Assembly (NCBI GenBank): GCA_021234155.1 | Contig: JAJEKV010000386.1 | Coordinates: 53,931-117,930, forward strand | Source of the DNA: Isoetes taiwanensis | Taxonomy: Eukaryota; Streptophyta; Lycopodiopsida; Isoetales; Isoetaceae | Length of the DNA stretch: 64,000 nucleotides | Direction: 5' to 3' | Part shown: piece by piece, positions 46,900-57,328 of the stretch | How the letters are laid out: each line of letters starts with the position of its first letter | Numbering within the stretch: position 1 is the first letter of the stretch | The notes under the pieces: model-generated | Database searches by the model: none | Seen by the model: only the letters and a program-made list of their open reading frames with translations | Told to the model about the DNA's origin: nothing | Translations under genes and position numbers: made by a program

Positions 46900-48525
46900 A
46901 ATAGCCCCGTATATGAGAAAGACATGAGGGAATGCTTTTAACAAATATTGGTAGGGCACTTGGCAAGAGGTGTGTGACTATTCTTATTTGGAAGGTTGCG
47001 AAGTTCAAATATTACTCGCGTGCAACTACTCTTTTGCATCCGTGTGGACGCACCGTCTTTTGTACATAACAGTATAATGTTCATATGAAACGAATATCTG
47101 CATGGTAGATCCCGCGGGGAGAGGGGGTAAGGGTGGGTGGATTACAAGAACGAGAATAATATCTTTAGGGGAGATGAGAAAGAACCAATGAGAAGTTGAT
47201 GAAGAACCATGCATTAAATAGCCATCTCCTGAATGAACCGATTGGCCCAAAATGCCATCTCTCTGAATGAACGGTGGCCCAAAAATGCATGCGATACATG
47301 CATGCTCGAATCCATTTTAGAATCCAAATCAATGGCTCGGATCGATGGCATTCTAGAATTAGGCTCACTTAAATAGGATAAAGGCCAAGAAAGAACATGC
47401 TATAACAAGCAAAGAAAGCCAAGTATGGTCAAGCCAAATAGGAAGACACCCCTTTCTAAAACGGGTTACAAAATTAGAATAAAAGATGCTGAGAGATGAG
47501 GAAACCTCAATGAGAGGTTGATAAAGAACCTTGCATTAAGTAGTGATCTCCCCAAACAAACTAATGGTCCAAAAAATCATGCATGCCATAGATGCGCTTC
47601 CCCCATTCTAGAGGTGATGCCCGATAGCCGGGTCAATGGCACTACATAATTGTTGTATCTCTTCAAAATAGACACATCATCACGGATAGTCATCTTCTAC
47701 AAGTCATTGTTCTCCTAGCGGACTTTAACATACTTTGTAGAGGTAAGGTTTCTAGGCAAGACTATGCACTTCCTCTTGGCATAAAAGAATATCAATAATT
47801 TAGCAAGCGTGTCGCATATCGGTGCAAATTTCATTGCTCACGGATCTACCATCATTGCCACAACGTATGGTATCTAGATCAAATGGGACAACATATTGCC
47901 TGAGGATGCACTTTGTGATTGGTGAAAGTCATACACGATCTTAATATGTTCAGGACTAATAAAAAAACATGCATGTCATGTTGGCTAGATGATGAATCTT
48001 AAACATATATATCTTAACTTCATAATCAACATCAAGGGGATAGTACCTCTCTTGAGTCCTCGCCTTTACAAAGGCATTGATACGGTTGGCCGACTTTCCT
48101 GGTTTAATCCCCCATCTAATGTCGAACTTCAGACAATGGCCTCTCATGAACTCTTAGATTCGGGTTCATAATCCTCATCGGATCTAGAGCTATGGTTGAA
48201 GATGGATAGAATGCTTGAACTCTTCTTTTGGTTAGGGGTCCTCTTCCTATTGAATCTACCTTCTTCTTTCCCGTGGCAAAAACCTTGACTTTCCCCCTTG
48301 AATATTTGGGACCTACTTCCTTGGTCGAATCCTCTCCAACGTCCTCAAAGGCATCCGTTGTAGGGGTTACTATGTCCAACCTTAAATATAGACATGGCAT
48401 CCACATAATTATCGATTTTCCTTTTCATATGAGTCCTCTTCTGCTTGATCTACAAGGATCTCCTCTAGGAGTGATAGATTTATCCAGAGGTTCTTTGAGA
48501 TCCTCCTAGATCTCAAGAACTCATG
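46900..48525. other. Repeat-like DNA; no gene recognised
   Basis: Two diverged copies of a stretch of about 80 bp (gagaagttgatgaagaacc at 47,190 and gagaggttgataaagaacct at 47,511) lie about 320 bp apart. Short frames on both strands (for example 48,116-48,406 minus) have no recognised domain. Confidence 0.35.
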
Positions 48526-48527
48526 GC

Positions 48528-49116
48528 TCCTAAACAAAGAATTCCAGAAGATCTACCACTAGAGGATGCTAAGGCATCCGAACATTGCAAGGTAGGTACC
48601 TTACCCCATAGTTTTTCAACAAGTTTGCTTCAAAGCTTGTCTTATCAACTTGAGTTAAATGTGCCGGTTCCTTTGCCTACTTTCTGAGGGCTTATGAAGA
48701 GTATTATAAGGATTATGGTTTCAAGAAAGGATGTAAACTTTTAGAGTTTGTTTTTTTGAGGGCTTCTAAAGAGTATTACAGGATTATGTGTTCAAGAAAG
48801 GATGTAAACTTCTAGAGTTTGAAAAATGTTTAAAAGATGATGAAGCTGGAGCATGTTGAACTATGAGAAGTTCATGAGATCCACCTCTTGGGATGAAATA
48901 ATCAAAAAGTTTTTGACTTGATTTGGTAAGCTAGCTACACCTCAAGACCTTGTTAATGAATTGCAAGCCTTATCTATTCGAGTAAGTGAATGAGTGGACC
49001 AATACAAAGAAAGGTTCAGCACCTACTTGAGCAAATTCCAAAAGAGCCAAGTGCCAATCCCAGCTCTATTTTTACTTTCTTCCTTTATCAAAGGCCTAGT
49101 TTCTAGACCTGAGTGA
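48528..49116 (+). pseudogene. gag: gypsy gag fragment, plus strand
   Basis: Read across stops, the plus strand gives YKERFSTYLSKFQKSQVPIP followed by ALFLLSSFIKGL. The pattern of a D-Q-Y-K-E-R-F helix and S-F-I-K-G-L resembles the conserved retrotransposon gag domain just upstream of the knuckle. It stops abruptly at about 49,116, where the sequence switches to the minus-strand pol of another copy. Confidence 0.55.
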
Positions 49117-49760
49117 CATAAATGATGTCAATCTTAGATGGGTCGATGGAAATTCCCTCAATAGATACAACGTGGCCTAAGTATCCAACCCTAAGTGTTG
49201 CAAAGTGGCAGTTCGAAAGCTTGCCAAAAAGGTGGTGCCGTCTCAACTTTTCCAACCCTTCTCAAGTGGATTACATGTTCCTCCATTGACTTGTTGTAGA
49301 TGAGGATGTCGTCAAAGAAGATGATCATCCAAAAAGTCTCTAAAGACATCATTCATTAACTTCATGAAGGTTGCGGGAGCATTTGATAGACTAAAGGGCA
49401 TTACTGTAAATTCATAGTGCCCATATCACATTCTAAAGGTGATCTTATGAATGTCTTCTTCCCTTATCCTTATCCGATGATATCTGGATCTTAGGTCTAT
49501 CTTGGAGAAGACTTTAGCTCCTTGGAGCTGGTCCATCAAGTCATCTGCCTTTGGCAAGACATACTTGTTCTTAATTGTCTGCTTGTTGAGTTGACGATAG
49601 TCTATACACATTCTCAAACCTCCATTTTTCTTCTTGATGAAGAGAATGGGTGCTCTGAAGGGCGACATACTTAGCTGAATAAATTCAAGTTCAAACAACT
49701 CCTTCAACTGATTCTTGAGCTCTGCTCATTCTATATGAAGCCTTGCCAGTCGGCTTTGCA
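49117..49760 (-). pseudogene. pol: gypsy reverse transcriptase, minus strand
   Basis: The minus-strand frame 49,707-49,426 reads [40 protein letters not shown], and [18 protein letters not shown], closely matching the RT at 2.9-3.2 kb. The active-site block follows after a frame change as [19 protein letters not shown] (FFDD at 49,308-49,319), and the start of the RNase H connection is visible near 49,150-49,200. It is truncated at 49,117. Confidence 0.88.
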
Positions 49761-49957
49761 TTTGATGCAAGAGTGATTTCACACTCTACGCCCCTATAAT
49801 GCGGAAGCTCTCAAATTTCATCCAGAAATGTATCGTGGGACTCTTTGATCAACTTAGCAATTGACCTCTAAGGTGACCATTACGGTGGAGCATCCTTTTC
49901 TTAGCATTGCTATCGGGTCCAATGACCTCCATCTTAGAATGTACTCAACCTCATCCT

Positions 49958-50167
49958 TCATGATGCATTTAAGTAAAGTTTTATGGGCATGCACTGTATT
50001 ATGAAACAAATTTTCTTAGCTTTGACCACAAAACGCTTGCCATCCGGAGCCATAATTGAAATTTCATGCTTGTCGCAATTGATCATTACTTTAGCTGGCT
50101 TCAAGAACTCCATGCCCACTATAAGATCGTAGTTTTCGATGTCCATGACTTTCGCACCTATACTCAA
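49958..50167 (-). pseudogene. gypsy protease region, minus strand
   Basis: Reads SIGAKVMDIENYDLIVGMEF then LKPAKVMINC, aligning with the protease block at 2.45-2.53 kb of the first element. It continues the minus-strand element upstream of its RT, with frames interrupted between the two. Confidence 0.75.
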
Positions 50168-50822
50168 GTTGGTTCCACTAAGAGCTATGTTAAAGTTGAC
50201 TCTCTTATCTTAATGTGGCCGAATTGCCCCACTTGCCATCTTTGAATGGCCCTTGGTTTGCACTTTAAAGATCTTAGTCTTCAATAATGTCTTTGCGCCA
50301 ACCTAGGGGATGCAAAGTTGTGGGGAGTTATGCGTGTCTATGAATACTATATAGGGGTTTGTCACCTATAATGCCATCGGGCTGAAATGATTTGGATGAC
50401 TCCCCACACTTTCTGTTTCTATAGCTGCACAAATTCTGCGCTTCAATGAAGTCTCAGGCCTCCTCCTCATCCAACTCTATTGGAGATTCCCATCCCTCAG
50501 GCTCTGCCAATGCCGCTTTTTTTTACAGGAATACTATCCAGAAAGTGCTTTACTGACTTCCATGCTGAAAATCCTCTTGTGTTATATTCCTTAAGGGCTG
50601 CGTTCTTATCTCCCTTCCCCTGGTATTGCTGTGTTGCTAGACCAATATTAGCCTGCTTTGGGGTATAAGAACCCATGGCTTTGCCTTTGTTGTAAGTGGG
50701 TTTCTTCTGTGCTGGAGTTGGGGGTGCCTCTTCTAAGCTTAATGCCTTGTCCTCTGCCTCCCCTACTGCCCTAGGATTGATAGTGTGGACTAGCCTCTTG
50801 ATGTTACTATTCAACCCATCAA

Positions 50823-50826
<4 letters not shown>
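50168..50826 (-). pseudogene. gag: gypsy gag C-terminal linker region, minus strand
   Basis: The frame 50,814-50,497 is Lys/Ala/Pro-rich (APPTPAQKKPTYNKGKAMGS) and includes FSAWKSVKHFLDSIPVKK. No zinc knuckle is visible. The position upstream of the protease region in the same strand suggests gag. Sequence identity of the family is unproven. It ends at the TA microsatellite. Confidence 0.4.

Positions 50827-50828
<2 letters not shown>

Positions 50829-50911
<83 letters not shown>
50829..50911. repeat. (TA)n microsatellite
   Basis: About 83 bp of pure TA, flanked by tatcac on the left and tcactatcac on the right, which suggests a short duplication around the array. It abuts the end of the minus-strand gypsy element. 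Confidence 0.95.
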
Positions 50912-50914
<3 letters not shown>

Positions 50915-50925
50915 TATCACTCATA

Positions 50926-51560
50926 TATATACAATTATATGAGCTCTACCAACATGTTGGTAGAGATTGATCTCGGCCGTCCATCTTTGAGATGGACGGC
51001 CCAAATGGTGACACCTTGAATCACCCAAGCAGCCCCCTTCTTGTGTGTAGAGTGTGTGTAGACATTTAAATCTAGGCCGTCCATGTCAGATCTGGACGGT
51101 CCACAACAAAAGCCCCAATTCGATTTCTCCATCGAATTCGATGATGGCGCCCCTGTTTCCTTAGGGTTCAGTCGATTGGAGCAGCAATGGCGCATTTGAC
51201 GGGACTTCCTAGTCCGGCTATGGTGCCGATCTGTTCGGCTAATGGTCCAAGCAACCTTTACGGTTTATAGTGCTAGAGAAATTCCAGATCCGTCCTTCCT
51301 TAAGCGGATCTGGCGGCCGGATGTTAAGCGGCTATGACAGAGTTATTTAAAAGGATTTCCGGCCAGTGCATCCATTCTATAATATTTTGGAAACAAATAT
51401 ATAACCTGTGGAGGATTTGAGAGGCAGCCTCCGCCATTTTTTATTATCTGAGTTTTGCCCTCCAAAGATCGAGTTTTGAATTTCCCAAAATCATTTTGTA
51501 TTTGCTGCATTACAGAAGAATCTGCCTTCTGGGGTTAAATTTTCCAGCCTCTCTGCAAAA
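50926..51560. repeat. Dispersed repeat R, copy 1
   Basis: Collinear with 56,603-57,240. Shared strings include atatatacaattatat, ggtagagattgatctcggcc, gatggtgacacc-like, acaaaagccccaattcgatt, gttcagtcgattggagcagc, and a late block ctggggttaaattttccagcc. Two palindromic gccgtccat...atggacggc patches occur. It might be an LTR, a transposon end, or duplicated 5' gene DNA. Confidence 0.75.
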
Positions 51561-52263
51561 ATAAGCCATTCTGTGGCTACGAGCTTAAGGATCTGTATGA
51601 AATCATCAGTTGAACAAATCTGAAGATACAAAATCGGAAAGATTTTTGCGGTCACGCTTATAGCTGTCTCCCATTCGAGAAATCGAACGAAATGCTCTTA
51701 TTAGCTGTTTTGCAGGTTATAGGTGCTCTTTTGACTGCCAGGTAATTGTTTGCTGAACCATTATTTGATCTGCTAGGGTCTTCTTGTGCATTGACTTTGC
51801 CTGCTTGGTCGATTTTTGCAGGACAGAACCGTATAAAATAGCAGGTTGTATCTAGGGATTTGTGTAAGAGAACTTCGAAATAGAACAAACTTAAATGGGT
51901 CTTACCATGAACTTGAATACATCCTGCAAAATCTTTTATGCGGTTAGAGACATTTAGATCTTTTCTGTTAATGCATATCCAAGAGCCTTGAAACTCTAGA
52001 AGTCTATTTTCATGCTTATCCTTTTTCCCAGCTTGTGTGTGACTCTGAGTACATTAGAACTTGTGTGGAGCCAGTCTGGCGATTGATACACAAAGTACTC
52101 TAGGGAGCTTTTACCAGACATCTACCCTTGTGCGGCGACCCATAGGAGATCTCAAATATGGTAAGCAAAAGTCTTAAGTGTGTGTACATCTTTCAACCTA
52201 AGAATACTATTCTTTTTTCATTCTTACTAACATTTTATTTTTTAGGTGGTATTTTATCATAAG
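51561..52263. other. Intron-like or intergenic DNA upstream of the ABCG exons
   Basis: AT-rich, no recognisable exon. Earlier exons of the transporter (nucleotide-binding domain with Walker motifs) were looked for and not found. Confidence 0.35.
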
Positions 52264-52616
52264 TTAGTGGCAGTCAGGCAAGCTTTTCCACCCAAGCAGT
52301 GACCTTAACATGCAGATCATTTGTGAACATGAGAAGAGATATGGGCTATTACTGGTTCCGTATTGGTATTTATGCCATGCTCACCATTTGTATCGGGAGC
52401 ATATATTACGGAGTTGGCACCACATATGCATCTATCATAGTAAGCTTTCTTTTGTCAGTACAACAGATTGATTTGCTGCCATTGCTTAGTCTGGCGAATC
52501 ATTGACTCCAAATCTCTTCATGTTTGTAGGCAAGAGCTGCATGCATGGCTTATGTTGCTGGGTTCTTAACATTTATGTGAATTGGAGGTTTCCCATCCTT
52601 TGTGGAGGATATGAAG
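52264..52616 (+). pseudogene. ABCG11-like half transporter, two exons, in-frame stop
   Basis: ABCG11-type half transporters export cuticular lipids at the plasma membrane. Exon 52,264-52,439 reads SGSQASFSTQAVTLTCRSFV then NMRRDMGYYWFRIGIYAML and TICIGSIYYGVGTTYASII, ending at gtaagc. Exon 52,530-52,616 reads ARAACMAYVAGFLTFM, TGA, then IGGFPSFVEDMK, ending at gtatta. The order (QASF, T-RSFVNM-RD-GYYW-R, IG-IY--VGT-Y--I, FMxIGGFPSFVEDMK) matches the start of the transmembrane domain of this subfamily. The TGA at 52,578-52,580 replaces the residue between FM and IGG, normally Ser. The ATP-binding half and later membrane helices are absent, so this is a fragment. Confidence 0.82.
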
Positions 52617-52979
52617 GTATTAGTCTACTTTTATGGTAGCATGTGAGCAAAATAAAATTTTATAATACCTTCTGAAGCATGCTTAGCAATGATGAATGAT
52701 ATGAATATGAGTTGATATACTTTTTTAAAATACGAAATCAGGTAAAAATCCTGCAAGAGGACAAAATTTTATCAAAACTTTCTATAACAATTCTTGATGA
52801 TTAAGCTTGAGTTATTATGCTTGGATAGTTGATTGATCTTGACAAGGGCAAGATGCATGTTTTCATAATCTAACATAATTACTTGCATCTTCCATATTCT
52901 TTTGCTGCTTAAACTATATAAAAAATTCAAAAGCATATCTTCATTTATTTCACGATGTATGCCTTGACTTTTTCTTGCC

Positions 52980-53400
52980 TCTATGTTTTATTCTTATAGG
53001 TGATGAGGATTTTTTAATGCGCCAATGCTTCCACGTCTTCATACTGATGTGCAAGAAGGAAATTACTTAGGAAAAGGGTAGCAGGTGGAAAGACATCAAG
53101 TAAGGAAAGAGTCTAAATTTTTTTTTTCTAATGATTGGAATTATGACAAACCTTCAGGGAATGAATAGTCAGCTCCAAAGGTCTTAGAAGCTATTCGATG
53201 CTTCGGATAATCTATTATGAAAATAGAACATGCCAAGTTGGAAATGCATCGAGATGCAAAAAGAGTTAGAGCCGAAGCAGAGTGTCGCCGAATTGAAATG
53301 GAGAAAAGGCACACTGAAGTAGAGCTAAAATGTACTGAAATGCTACTTACAATGCAGCAACAAGTGTCAAAACATCTTACCCATTTGTCGTCTTCTTTGT
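52980..53400 (+). pseudogene. Trihelix-like coiled-coil exon
   Basis: After an acceptor at about 53,157, the frame (with stops before 53,217) reads VLEAIRCFG, stop, SIMKIEHAKLEMHRDAKRVR, then AEAECRRIEMEKRHTEVELK and a Gln-rich tail, to a donor at 53,399 (gtaagt). An AIRxFGE block followed by a long charged helix resembles the C-terminal part of plant trihelix transcription factors, but short coiled coils are easy to mistake. Upstream pieces at 53,000-53,095 have stops. It sits just after the ABCG fragment on the same strand, with no evidence that they are one gene. Confidence 0.35.
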
Positions 53401-53629
53401 AAGTCTTTGGAGAAAGCATCATTTGCCAACATGCTCATTATTTTGGGCATTAAGTTCTGTTTATATGGGCAATTGGAGTTCTACACTATGCATCTCTTCT
53501 TCTTGATGAGTTGTGCCAAACATGTCCTTGGATAACTCAGGCTGATGCTTATACTAGATTCTCAATCTAGTGCCTTGCGTAATGATTTGAAGTAGAATTG
53601 TAATGGTTCTTATAGGCTCCTTTTATGCA

Positions 53630-54960
53630 GGGAATTAGAAAAAAGTCTTTCAGCTTATGGCTCAGAAGTCTTTTCTGCTGACAATCGAGAACTCACCTCA
53701 CAAGAGGTGTGGGACACTGTTACTTAGTTGTAATATAACTGTAGCCCGTGTATGTTTAACTTCTAAAACTTGGAATTTATTGTAGCTCAACAATATCTAC
53801 AGGCTTTTTGATGCTGCCTTCCAATGAAGAAATGGCTGTGGCTACCAGTGAGACGTCTCTTATCATTAACCTTGCAAATGATGGTAGCAAGAAGTCATTT
53901 TGGAAAACTCTCCAATAATAACATCCAATTTTACTGCTTTGCCATATGATTTTAACGTGCTGCCTATCCTGTGAATGCAGGAAAAATATATTAAAATTTG
54001 CATGTGCATTTACATTATTCTTTGAAAAGATTCTGTGTGTCAACAGAAATATAGAGCTCCCTTTATGGCTGATCGACATGTTTAAAGTATGGTCAACATC
54101 TTTTAGAAAGTGTGTTTATACGCTGCATTCCATCTTTTAGTGTCTAAGTTTTCTTAGATACCATGCATCTGTTTAATTCCGTGCCATTGTTTTCCTGCGT
54201 CCCTTAGGGTGGAAGGCAAGTTACCTCATCTGGGATGGCCGGGCAGCCAGTTGATCCGGCAGCTTTGCTTCCATTATATTTACGGATTATGGACGACTTG
54301 TGGAAGCCATCGTTTTCCTGCTAGAATATATTCGTGCATGGGGGTATCGGGTATGTGTACTGAACCACTTTCATAAATGTTCACGGAAGCTGCCATCATT
54401 TTAGAATTGTATTCCTTTTAAAAATAAGAGAGCTGAGATATGCTTCAGAGGCCATCTGAGATTATAAGGCGGAAACAAGCATGTGCAGTTTGGTTCCCCT
54501 ATACATTGATTGAGTTTGGTTCCCCTATACATTGATTGACCGGCTCATGAATTGTCTTTCTCAACCTGCAGCTAACATGCAGTATGGAAATCTAAAGAAG
54601 TCCCTGAAAACGTCTTTGCAAAACCATTTAACTCAAGTAAGCCTTGAAGCTGGGTTTTGCCCTCTTAGCAAATTGTTTTGATTATTAATCTTTATGATGG
54701 TTACATAGATGAGGAAGGATTCTGAGGATGTGCACTCACTTGCTCGGGTTTATCCTGTTTGAAGTGGGATCTCATTAGGAGCCAAGTTGGTCTTCAATCA
54801 CGGACAGGGAATCCTTATGGATGTCTCAAGCATATAAAATTCAATGGCTTTGCCACTTTTATAAATGTAACATTTCGCCAAAGGTTGCAATCCAGTGGAA
54901 CTTCAGGGGTCCGTTTGCCAGTTTATTTATCAAGGTAAAAGTGTGAATGCCAAATCCTGG
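53630..54960 (+). other. Exon-like islands of an unrecognised gene
   Basis: Candidate exon pieces on the plus strand: LEKSLSAYGSEVFSADNREL near 53,638; GGRQVTSSGMAGQPVDPAAL then LPLYLRIMDDLW near 54,210; ANMQYGNLKKSLKTSLQNHL ending at gtaagc near 54,637; and RLQSSGTSGVRLPVYLSR near 54,884. They have splice-like borders but no family I can name. A 26-bp tandem duplication (54,488-54,539) lies between them. Confidence 0.3.
54488..54539. repeat. 26-bp tandem duplication
   Basis: gtttggttcccctatacatt plus the next six bases is repeated twice in a row without change. Confidence 0.9.
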
Positions 54961-56602
54961 CATATGCCTCTAGTTCCATGGATCCCCACGTCATCAAAAA
55001 GGAAGGTTAACATGTCCAGACTCCCAACATTTTAATTGTCGACCCATAGGTGAAAATAGATTCTGGCCAGAAAAAGGAACGCAAAAACAAACCTCAAAGC
55101 CTACGAGCTAGCTTGTGACTAAGGTGTGCAAAGATCTTTCTTCACATGCTTGCTGGTTATGCTTGCTGGTTTTGCCTGACTAAGGTCTAAAATTTGCGCT
55201 CAACAAAAAAACAACTTGAGGAATAACGAATATATAAAAATAAATGAATGTAATTTAAATTCTCATTTTAAGAGTTGGTAAACATACGTTTGAAAATCCC
55301 TGCTCCAACCCATGCATCCAAGAAAGTTTCAATAGCACCCAAATATTTGTATGAAAAATTAACATGCAGAATATACTATTAGATGCACCACTAGCATTTT
55401 AACAAGAATAATACCAACCAACACGCAGACGGCTTACAATGACCCAGCTACAGCATTTCCAAGGAAAAAACACAAGCCACTGTTCACACTGGATATGGAC
55501 ACTGGATATGGATCAACTGCTCTGCGCATTTCCAAGGAAAAAACACAAGCCACTGTTCACACTGGATATGGACACTGGATATGGATCAACTGCTCTGCCA
55601 GTGAGATAATATTAACCACCACCTTGCGGCAAAACGTGAAGCATAAATAAATATAAATAGCAAAAAAATGCAGCCATGCAAAGGGCTGATAAATAAGACA
55701 AAACTAGTTTGAATAAGAAAATGAATCATCAAAGGAATCTCGAGTTTATATATACCAATTAGTGTAGAAGTTTCTAAGTGCAAGAATCCTCATCAATGTC
55801 CATAAGAAAAGCAATGGAGCAAACACAACAACGAATTACTCGCAAATCCAAATGACTCAATTTGAGCTTGCCCACTACAGTGACTTTGACGTAAAATCGT
55901 TGTACTCACTTTTTCCTCTAAGCTTCCTAGCAATGCACACTTAGATGGTCTGACCTTCAGTTAATTTGTTAAAATTATTTTGCACCTTTACACTTGTTGA
56001 GGTTTCTTTATAAGAGAAGACATTGAATTTGACTTATCTAACATAAAGCCACACCGCAATTGATCGACCTTAATTGGGCATGGTCCTTTTGTTGGGGCCC
56101 TTATTGGGCATGGTACTTACTTTAGCAAATGCATGGTCCCTGTGTTTCGAAAAAATTGGGCCATCTTTATCTTAGGAAAGAACAACTCTTTGCTTCTAGA
56201 AAATGTTCAACTGATTTAACATCTTCAAGATTTCAAGGTTATCAAATCCCAAATACCATGGCAATTTTTTTTTTTAGGGTAGTTGAAGAATATATGTAGC
56301 GACCACTTTAATGAAAGCCAATATTGAGCAATCCAATGACAAATTTTGGGAAGTATAGGAAACAAACAAAGACTTGCGAGAGAGCATTGACAATATGTGA
56401 CTGGCATTATGGCTAGGGGTTTGACTATAAGTTTGACAAAATGGAACCAATAGGCTGATTACGAGTTTGTGCAGGTGTTGATCACGATTACAACTTTGAC
56501 TTTAACTTCCTACCTGTAGCTTTCATTGGGTTTTGCACTACGTTGACTTTGACATCTTAGCAAGCTATCAGTTGACTTGATACTCCCTTATAGTACAAAT
56601 AC
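54961..56602. other. Spacer, no gene; contains a 73-bp tandem duplication
   Basis: No exon-like block recognised. Short minus-strand frames (55,586-55,783; 56,225-56,407) have no known domain. Confidence 0.35.
55453..55598. repeat. 73-bp tandem duplication
   Basis: Units 55,453-55,525 and 55,526-55,598 appear identical. Each contains an inner duplication of actggatatgga. Confidence 0.93.
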
Positions 56603-57240
56603 TTGTATATATACAATTATATTGGGTGCCACAAATGATGTAGAGTCTCAAATGGTGTAGAGATTATGCCACAAATTTTTGGTAGAGATTGATCTCGGCC
56701 GTCCATCTCTGCGATGGACGGTGCAGATGGTGACACCTCGAATCACCCCAAGCAACCCCCTTTTGGTAGAAATTGAGACCTTACGGCCGTTGAATGTAGA
56801 TCGGCGGCCCAGATGAGGACCTTTATTTGGGGCTTTGATGTGGACCGTTAGATCCAAAGCAGCCCCCTGATTTGGGGCTTTTAATCTCGACCCTTGAAAT
56901 TGGGGCATTTCATCTAGACCGTCCATCTCGGATTTGGACGGCCCACAACAAAAGCCCCAATTCGATTTCTCCATCGAATTCGACGATGGCGTGGGGTTCA
57001 GTCGATTGGAGCAGCAGTGGTGACGGAGACCATTTCTTTTGCCCATCCGACCATCGCGTATGACCAAGGTCGGCGGAGCCATGGCGGAAGCTCAAACTGA
57101 AGCTCAAATCGCCGTTTTTTTGTTGCAGCCTTTGTTTTTGATCGGCATTTAAATGTCCCAAAATCGTTCTCTATTTGCCTCATTATAGAAAAATCTACCT
57201 TTTGGGGTTAAGTTTCCAGCCTCCGTGGACGAGATTGGGT
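56603..57240. repeat. Dispersed repeat R, copy 2
   Basis: Partner of 50,926-51,560. It includes an extra stretch of about 100 bp around 56,770-56,900 with repeated ttggggctt and a cggcc-rich block. It lies immediately upstream of the exon series of the unrecognised gene, so it may supply its promoter or 5' leader. Confidence 0.75.
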
Positions 57241-57328
57241 GGATTAAGAAATGAAAGAGCAGGATGGATCATTGCGCATCTCCATATTATCCTTCTAGCC
57301 CTGAACTGATTCATTTTTGAAAATGCAG

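Noticed and set aside
50696-51019. 107-residue open frame with an Ile-Tyr repeat
   Set aside because: It is the translation of the (TA)n microsatellite plus flanks and reflects no gene.
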